Assembly: GCF_019399895.1 (NCBI RefSeq)
Contig: NC_091877.1
Span: 5,414,419-5,478,418, forward strand
From: Cardiocondyla obscurior
Taxonomy: Eukaryota; Arthropoda; Insecta; Hymenoptera; Formicidae
Direction of reading: 5' to 3'
DNA: 64,000 nt
This document shows positions 56,856 to 64,000 of the stretch, piece after piece. Position 1 is the stretch's first letter. The number at the start of each line of letters is the position of its first letter. The notes beneath the pieces were generated by a model, which made no database searches, was not told the origin of the DNA, and saw only the letters and a list, made by a program, of their open reading frames with translations. The translations under genes were made by a program, and so were the position numbers.

Positions 56856-58709
56856 TTGCAAAATGTTTTCAATGACATAGATAGCGAATATAAGAGAAAC
56901 AAACTCTTAACTGATACTGGCTATAATATTAAACCAACCAAAATATTCTTTGGTACAATGGAAGTCAGAAAAAACATTGAACTAACAACTCAAAACGTAT
57001 ATGGACAATTAATACCGTTGCGAAAAGTTTTAAAAATTTATTTTGAAATAAGTGACATTTTTTTTAAAAACATGACAGTTTATTGCAACATTGGGTGATA
57101 CTAATGAGATTTCCAATATTATTCAAACCGATTTTTGGAAATCCAAAATCTCAAATATCTCGGAAACAAATTCTTACGTTTTTCCTTTATTTCTTTACGA
57201 AAACGCTTTTGAAACTGCTAATCCGCTTGGATCGCATGCCGGTATATATAAATTGTGTGGAATGTATATTTCTATACCATGTTTGCCACCTGAATTGTAC
57301 TCAAAATTGAATAATATTTTTGTCGCACAGTTATATCAAGCCGATGATTGCAAGAGATTTCTAAAAGAGAAAATATATTCTTATTTAATTAAAGAATTAA
57401 TGTTTTTAGAAAAAGAAGATATTACATTAACTGTAAGGTCAAAAGATGTCAAACTCTATTTCAAACTTGCATTATTTATCGGAGACAATTTGGGGTTACA
57501 TGGTATTTTGGGATTTGTCGAAAGTTTTTCTGCCACTTTCTGCTGTCGTTTCTGTAAAATACCAAAGAATGTAGCTTGTAAATTATGCAGCGAAGATGTT
57601 AGTGTATTACGTAATAAAATCAATTACACACAAGATGTAGTAACAAACAATGTGAGTTACACAGGAATAACAGAAATTTGCACATTTAATGTTTTAGACA
57701 GTTTTCATGCTATTGAAAATTATAGCGTAGATATAATGCTTGAAGGAATATGTGTATACGAAATAAATAACATTTTACATTATTGCATTATAGAAAAAAC
57801 ATATTTTACCTTAGAAACCTTAAACTGGCGTTTACAGTTTTTTGATTTTGGTCCTGTGGCAAACCGACTTCCTACAATATCTAAGTCTCAATTGCTTAGT
57901 CAAAGTATTAGTATGTCAGCTTCTGAAATGCTCAGTTTAATGTTAAACTTTGGTTTGATTGCGGGTGATCTAATAACTGATGAAAATGATAAATATTGGC
58001 AACTTTTTATATTATTGCAAAATCCTTCATATAACTCTTCAAGATAGTGTTACAGAATCGACAGCAGATCTTATGGATAATTTAATTACCGAATATCATG
58101 TTACATATCAACTTATTCGGCAAAAGTTTGAAACCAAAACATCACTTAATGTTACACTATTCTCGCATTATGAAAATTGTTGAGCCACTTTGTTTTTGTC
58201 GTCATTTAGGTTTGAGGCCAAACATCGTTCTTTAAAACAATATGCACGTTCAATTACTAGTAGAGTAATTCTGTGTTACAGCATAACAGTAAAACAACAA
58301 TTAATGCTCAGCGATTTTTTTAGCAAAAATGCAATCTGGTGCTTTATCATTTATTACGTACAAAGAAAGCACTTCATTAATATTTACAAATAAACATTTA
58401 ATACAGAACTATACAGATTATACTCTATTAAAGAATGTGTCTATCGAAAATATATCGTTTAAAAAGGATTCAATCATCTTATTAAATATTGATGATGATG
58501 AGTTTCCCGTATTTGCAAAAATCACAGACATTTTGAAAAGCAACAATATTGCATCGTTATCCGTATCTCATTTTGTTGCTACAGTGCGATATTTATATAC
58601 AAACTATTTTGATAATCATTATCAAGCTTATGACATATATATTTCCAATAAATATAATGTAGTTAATTTTAGCTCTTTCTCGTATTATAAATCTGTGGCA
58701 AGGGCTTAG
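56856..58709 (+). pseudogene. TE-type conserved gene of unknown class, decayed
   Basis: Frames in series: 56856-57098, 57091-58047 (318 codons open), 58040-58183, 58200-58330 and 58329-58709. Recognisable segments are SYVFPLFLYENAFETANPLG, SHAGIYKLCGMYISIPCLPP, LFIGDNLGLHGILGFVESFS with a CC..FCK..K Cys cluster, DSFHAIENYSVDIMLEG and FRFEAKHRSLKQYARS. This combination is widespread in animal genomes as multi-copy, probably transposon-derived genes; I cannot name its superfamily with confidence. Invariant His and Asp residues (SHAG, GDN, AKHR) could be catalytic, as in RNase H-fold transposases (inference). At least four shifts or stops disrupt it. Confidence 0.5.
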
Positions 58710-58898
58710 GCCCCGCCACTAAAGGGCCGACAACCGCCCTAGACGGCCGACGCCGTCACCGAAGTAGTCCTGGGCAAACACCGGCCCAGGCAGCACCGGA
58801 CGCGCCAGGGAGGTTCGTCGGGCGACCACCGGCCCGACAATGGCGCGCGCCGCCGAGGTAAGAGTGGGAGCTCCCCCACTCTCATCTCGGCAGCTATA
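58710..58898. other. GC-rich segment with palindromes, left of MITE 4
   Basis: An abrupt GC-rich switch after the AT-rich gene. It includes GAGTGGGAGCTCCCCCACTC (58862-58881) and CCTGGGC...GCCCAGG. No frame of interest. It could be a LINE 3' UTR piece. Confidence 0.4.
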
Positions 58899-59261
58899 CA
58901 GGGTGTATCATTTCATATTGACAAACTGTCAGAGTTAGATAGGTCTCGTGGATACAAGTTAATAAGTCCTGTGCCATTTTGCAAAATTCTCAATAGTTAT
59001 TGAGAAAAAAATTAATTTGTCTAGCGCAAGAGCGACAAGGAAGCTACGCGTGAGTGAGCGCGACAGGCGAGTAGCTAAAAATGGTGCCGTCGCCTGTCGC
59101 GCTCACTCACGCGTAGGTTTCTTGTCGCTCTTGCGCTAGACAAATTAATTTTTTTCTCAATAACTATTGAAAATTTTGCAAAATGGCACAGGACTTATTA
59201 ATTTGTATCCACGAGACCTATCTAATTCTGACAGTTTGTCAATATGGAATGATACACTCTG
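58899..59261. mobile_element. MITE 4 (palindromic, GCGACAAG core)
   Basis: CAGGGTGTATCATTTC ... ATGATACACTCTG with TA flanks; the arms are nearly perfect ~165-bp inverses, and the core GAGCGACAAGGAAGCTACGC is shared with MITEs 2 and 3. Confidence 0.88.
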
Positions 59262-59480
59262 TATAAGCCGAGCTCGCGGCAGAGCAGGTACCCACTGGGT
59301 ACTACCCAGTGGTCTCACAAGGGGAGGTCGCGCTCAACGGAACACCAATTTTCTTCAAACTTGCAGGGTTTAAAGATTGGTGGTCCTAGAGATACTTGGT
59401 AAAGCCATTCGACGCACTACTCAAAAATAAGAGAGAAAAGTTAGTTTAAATATTTCGTGTCTATAAGTACAGAACAGTTA
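59262..59480. other. Segment right of MITE 4
   Basis: Continues the GC-rich segment (palindrome CCACTGGGTACTACCCAGTGG-like near 59291), then AT-rich DNA. No gene seen. Confidence 0.45.
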
Positions 59481-59491
59481 TACTTACTTTC

Positions 59492-59564
59492 GAAGCAGCG
59501 TGGTAGTCCAGAGCGGGAGGCTCAAGTCTAGTAAGCGCGGAATCACTGGTTCGATTCACGTTAT
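59492..59564 (+). tRNA. tRNA-like sequence (Leu-CAA-like remnant or SINE head)
   Basis: A box-like TGGTAGTCCAGAGCGGG, an anticodon-loop-like CTCAAGT in the right place, and a B box GGTTCGATTC are followed by long T-runs. The acceptor stem does not pair. It is probably a decayed tRNA gene or tRNA-derived SINE start. Confidence 0.35.
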
Positions 59565-60020
59565 GTATTTTATTTTTTTCTTTTTAATTTTTTTTTTTTT
59601 AATTGTTACATTTTGGTGTAAACTTTAATAATTATATATTTTATTTTATTATTATAATATTATATAAAAAGAAAAAAAAAAGGGACTCTCGTTTCCGATT
59701 GCAGAGCGAACGGTTGTGTGTCTGAGCGAGTGCGTGTAGAAAAAGGTCTTGTGGGAGTAAAATAGTTCTTCAGAGGTAAAGGGTTGGTTTGAGGGAAAGA
59801 GGGAAGGGTTTTTAAGGAGGGCAAGTGAGGGTAAAGAGCAGAGGTAAGAATAAAGGGAGAAATCGGGGAAAGTATAAAGCAGAGTTTTTTTGAGGTTAGG
59901 TTGGCGGTGACGGGGAAAAAAACCGTGTGTAAGACAAAGGAAAGGAGGAAGGCAAGAGGGTAAAGGAGAGAGTAAGAGGTAACAAAGACAAAGGGAAAAG
60001 AGATAAAGAAGATTCGGAAA

Positions 60021-61102
60021 ATGAGTGACCAGGAAAAGGAAAGTGTGGAGAGTGGAAGTGAGGAAAGAAAAGAGGAAAAGGGAGAAAAGAAAATAAAGAA
60101 GAAAATGGGTAGACCTGCAAAGGTAGAATTGTTAAGAAGGGAAAGGTCCAACAGCTTGCCAATTATGGAAGCATGAAAACAAGGGGAGAAAAGGAAGGAA
60201 AGGCACGAGGAAAAAGGTGAAATAGAGGGTTTGGAAGCATTTAGGAAAAGTGTGAAAGTTTATAGATCGCCGATGAAAGCAACAAAAGAGGGTGGTGAAG
60301 GAGGAATAAGCAAGGAAGGTTTTGAAGAGGTGATAAAGGAAATGAGAAGTGGATTCGCAAGGATCCAAGCGCAGATGGAGGAGGTAAGGGAAATAAAGGT
60401 ACAAATTAGAAAGGAAATAGAAGATTTGAAAAAAATATGGAAAAAAGAGAAGATAGATTTAGAGAAAAGAATAGATGGGATGGAAAAAAAAATAGAGGAA
60501 AAAAATATGAGGGAGGTAAAATGGAAATACCAGCAGAGATACAGGGAAAGGTTTTAAGTTTGGAAGAAAGAACGAGAATGTTGGAAATGGCAAAAGAAAG
60601 AGAAAAGAAAGAATGGAGGAAAAACAATTTAATAATAAGAGGTATAAAGATAAAAAGTGAAGAAAAAAAGGCGTTAAAAGAACAAGTGGGAGAAATAATT
60701 AAAGCAACAGGTGTAAAAGCAAAGATAGAGGATGTAAATAAGATAGGAGGAGTGAATAAAGGAGGTTATGGTATGGTGTGGGTGAAGATGGAAAACTTTA
60801 AAGAAAAACTGGAACTACTAAGATGCAAGGGAAAACTAAAGGACAGGACGGAATGGATAGGAGACGATCTGACAGAATATGAAAGGAAAGTGGAATGGCT
60901 CATAAAGAGAGAAGCGGATAGATTGAAAAGAGAAGGAAAACAGGTAAAAATAGGATACAAGAAGATATCGGTAAATAAAGAAATGTGGATATGGGATGAT
61001 TTGAAGGAAGAATTGAGAAAATGGGATGAAGCGAAAGAGTTTGAAAAAGAAGGAAATAAAAGGAAGAGGGTGATAGTAGATAGATTAAATGCAAGTTTCT
61101 GA
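60021..61102 (+). pseudogene. LINE-P2 ORF1 protein
   Basis: The ATG at 60021 starts MSDQEKESVESG. A TGA at 60174-60176 interrupts the frame, which then continues from the same phase (60231) through a coiled coil to about 60520. There a shift moves to the frame 60437-61102. It holds a second coiled coil (LSLEERTRMLEMAKEREKKE), an RRM-like start (NNLIIRGIKIKSEEKKAL) and a basic C-terminal domain ending RVIVDRLNASF. The layout matches LINE ORF1 RNA-binding proteins. Two lesions only, so it is better kept than in copy 1. Confidence 0.7.
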
Positions 61103-61277
61103 AAAGGGGCGGAAGAAGAGAAGGAAATGAGTTGAAAAAAGTGGAGAGAAAAGATGGGGAAGGAGGAAAAGAAAAGGACGAAGAAAAAAACGGAAAAAGG
61201 AAAGATAAAAGGAAAAAAGAAAAAGAAAAGGAGAAAAAGGAGAGGGAAAGGAAAAGGCGGAGATAAAAGATAGAAAC

Positions 61278-64000
61278 GTGAGAATAGTTTTTTGGAACGT
61301 GGCAGGAATAGAAAACAAGGATGAAGATTTCTGGAAGAACATGGAGAAATGGGATGTGATTTATATGTGTGAAACTTGGTTGGAAGAAAAAAAATGGAAG
61401 GGGTTAAGAAGCAGACTGCCAAAGGGCTACAAATGGATAAATAAAGGGGCAGAAAAGAAAAATAAGAAGGGGAGGGCAATGGGGGGAATGGTGATGGGAT
61501 GGAAGGAGGAATTGGAAGGAGAAGGAGAATTAGAATTTGAAGATAGGAAAGGAATGATAGGAATAAAGATAAAAAGTGGAAAAGTATGGCGGAAAATAGC
61601 AGGAGTATATGTAAACGAGGATTTAGAAGACATAACAGAGAATATGAGAAATTGGATGGATGAAAAAGAGAAAGGAACGAGATATCTGATAGGGGGAGAC
61701 TTTAATGTGAGGACGGGAGAAGAGGGCGGGTTATGGGATGATGAAAAAGGAGAAGAAGACAAGGAAGAGAGAAAAAGGAAAACAAAGGATAAAAAAATTA
61801 CAAAAAAAGGAAAAAAATTTTGTAAAGTTTTGGAAGAAGCAGGATGGGGAATAGTCAATGGTTGTACAAGTGGAGATGAAGAGGGTGAATGATCATATGT
61901 AGGGTGAAAAGGAAAAACAGTGATAGACTATGTGATAAGTAACGTGGAATCAAAAGGAGAAATAGTAGAAATGAAGGTGGGGGAGGAAGTGGACTCAGAC
62001 CATTTACCCTTAATAGTGACGGTAAAAAGGGAGGGAGGAAAGAAGAGAAGATGTAAATATGGTAAAAAAAAAAAGAGCACGAGGCTAGCTTGGAGTGAGA
62101 AGGAGAGGAAAATTTTCAGGGAAAAATATAAAGAAAATAGAGAGAAAGAAAACAATACGGAGGAAAATTGGAGAAGTTTTAGTAAGGAACTGGAAAAAAC
62201 AAAGAAAGTAGTTAAAAAGGAAATGAAAAAAGAGGAGGAGGAAAAACCAAAAGAAAGATGGTGGAATGAGGATTGTAAAAGGAAAAAAGGTGAAGTAAAG
62301 GAAGAAATGCGAAAATGGAGGAAGGGGGAAGGGAGTGAGGAGAATTATAAAAAGAAGAAAAGTGAATATAAGAAGCTATGTGAGGAGAAAAAATTGCAAG
62401 AAAAGGTGAGATGGGAAAAAGAAATAGAAAAGATTAAAACAGAGGTAGAAGTATGGAAAGTCGTAAACAAGGGAAGAAAAAAAAAGGAAGGAAGTGGAGA
62501 AAAAAATAAAGATTGAAGAATGGGACGGATATTTTAAGGAAATGTTAGGAGGAGTGGAATGGAGAGTAAGAGAAGAAATAGGAGAAGAGAGAATAGAAGA
62601 CAATGAGAAAGATATAAATAGAGAAGAATTGGAAAATGTAATAAGAAGGTTGAAAAAAGGAAAAGCAGCAGGAAGTGATGGTTTAGAAAATGAAATATGA
62701 AAATGGGGAGGGGGGAAGTAAAAGAGAAATTATGGGAGATGTGCAAAAGGGTATGGAGGGGGGAGGGGATGCCGGAGGAATAGAGAGAAGGTGTGGTAGT
62801 TCCGGTGTTAAAAAAAGGAAAAGGTGAAAAAGTAGAAGAGTATAGAGGGATAACGTTGATACAGACTGCGTACAAAGTGTATGCATCTGTGTTAACAGAA
62901 AGATTAAGAAAGGATATAGAAGAAAAAGGAATATTACCGCAGAGTCAGGCCGGTTTTAGAAGAGACATGGGGACAGTGGACCAGATATATGTGTTAAATT
63001 ACCTGCTAAATAAGAAGATAGAGGAAAAGGAAGGAAAAATGGTAATAGCGTTTATAGATATGAGAGCGGCTTTTGACTCTGTAGATAGGAGAAAATTGGT
63101 GGAAACAATGAAGAAAAGAGGGATAGGAGAGGGATTAATAAGAAGATGTGAAGAAATATTAATGGAAACGGTGAATAAAATTAAGGTGAAGGATAAAGAA
63201 GAAAAAGGTTTTGGATGATAAAGGGAGTAAGACAGGAGTGTTCGCTTAGCCCCAGCCTGTTTTCACACTCTTGTTGGCGGACATAGACGAAGAACTAGAA
63301 AAAAGAGGATGGGGGGGGGTATAAGAATAAAAGACAGGAGGGTTTACTCGCTGGCATACGCGGATGACATTGCACTACTGGCAGAAAATGAGGCAGGGAT
63401 GAAAGGAATGATTAAAAACATGGAAGAATATGTAAAGGAAAAGGGATTGGAAGTGAATGTAAAGTAATATGGAAATATGAAAAACGGCTAGAAGAAGGGA
63501 AAGGAGGAGTTTTAGCAAAATGGTGCTGGGAAGAAATGAAGGGAAGAGCAAGAGAGGGAAGAAGCAAAGGAAAATGGGAAAAAGAAAGAGAGGAATTTTT
63601 TGAAAAATTTGGGTGGTTTGGAAAAGAGGTGGAAGATCTAAGAAAAAGAGAGAAAATAAGGGGGGAATATTTGGTGGAAAAGGATAAAGAATGGCAAAGA
63701 GAGGAAAGATGGAAAAAAATAAGAGAGTCAAGATTCAATAAGTATTATAAAAAAGTGAAAGAGGAAGGGATACCAGGATATTTGAAATTGGGGTGGAAGG
63801 AAGAAAAATGGCAAAGAGTGGCAAAATTTAGATTAGGGAAGGAAATGAGAGAAAATAAATATTGGGAGGGGGAGGAGAAAAGAAAATGTAGAATTTGTTT
63901 GAAGAAGGAAGAAACGTGGGAACATATATGGGAGGAATCTATAGACTGGGGAAACGAGAATAGTTGGGAGGAAATGGTGGAGGAAATTCTAGGAGGGCAA
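61278..64000 (+). pseudogene. LINE-P2 ORF2: endonuclease, RT, zinc knuckle (partial)
   Basis: APE endonuclease: VFWNVAGIENKDEDFW, CETWLEEKKW, GGDFNVRTGEEGG, TVIDYVISN and DSDHLPLIV (catalytic Asp and His present). RT: VEEYRGITLIQTAYKVYASV, QSQAGFRRDMGTVDQIYVLN, AFIDMRAAFDSVDRR, GVRQECSLSPSLF and LAYADDIALLAEN (YADD near 63356). The C-terminus has CRICLKKEETWEHIWEES, with the last Cys replaced. Stops near 61890, 61905 and 62517 and shifts near 63215 and 63275 disable it. Relative to copy 1, about 450 bp are missing at about 63466. Confidence 0.8.

Larger units (their letters stand above)
59676..64000 (+). mobile_element. Purine-strand LINE copy 2 (LINE-P2), runs off window
   Basis: Same family as 26299-32944: A/G-dominated sense strand, ORF1, endonuclease, RT and a C-terminal knuckle. 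The 5' end lies near GGGACTCTCGTTTCCG (about 59682). The 3' end is outside the window. Confidence 0.8.

Noticed and set aside
1..64000. CRISPR arrays, operons or bacterial regulatory sites
   Set aside because: None seen; introns, LINEs and LTR elements show this is eukaryotic DNA.

Overview
This window reads as a eukaryotic, most likely insect and probably hymenopteran (ant-like), transposable-element (TE) island. I see no intact single-copy cellular gene. The assignment rests on spliced genes with GT-AG introns, R1-clade and other APE-type LINEs, CsRN1-like Gypsy, BEL/Pao, hAT and long-TIR mariner-like elements of the kind common in ants, and very uneven base composition (GC-rich LTRs in AT-rich flanks). 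The species call is inference.

Left third (1-14.5 kb): a degraded Gypsy element (Gypsy-1; gag, protease, RT, RNase H, integrase) split by four insertions: a solo LTR (1567-2787), an unclassified insert (~3411-4925), a younger Gypsy with identical LTR segments (5567-9616, TSD gata), and 'element A' (10799-13461, TSD cata). Element A carries a TATA box, one intron and a 271-aa protein gene whose ATG is formed only by splicing. Its 3' flank holds a Cys-rich antisense ORF (14.6-15.0 kb).

15.5-23.4 kb: two decayed genes of a ubiquitin-hydrolase-like (UCH/USP) family. A mariner-like transposon (16519-18914) splits the first, and GC-rich LTRs flank the second (19.9-21.5 kb on the minus strand; 22401-23363, TSD attt).

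23.6-33.8 kb is a nest: a MITE with ~115-bp TIRs is split by 'element B' (second copy of the element A family). B contains a purine-strand LINE with a 15-bp TSD (26299-32944), and the LINE contains a solo LTR (26988-28735, TSD gcac).

34.3-47.5 kb: an R1-clade LINE with poly(A) tail, broken by a TA-flanked TIR element carrying a small two-exon antisense gene (34896-35955), by a hAT element (~39.17-45.97 kb, itself holding a solo LTR in its intron and a MITE), and by another MITE.

47.5-64 kb: a gag-only BEL/Pao (48266-51611, TSD gtgta), a mariner-like transposon with ~515-bp TIRs (51714-54358), palindromic MITEs, a decayed TE-type gene (56.9-58.7 kb), and a second purine-strand LINE running off the right edge.

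The two most interesting signals are the element A/B family with its splice-created start codon, and repeated double-hairpin modules with compensatory base changes in the 5' leader of the TGTAAC-type LTR (1977-2212 and, on the minus strand, 22746-22985).
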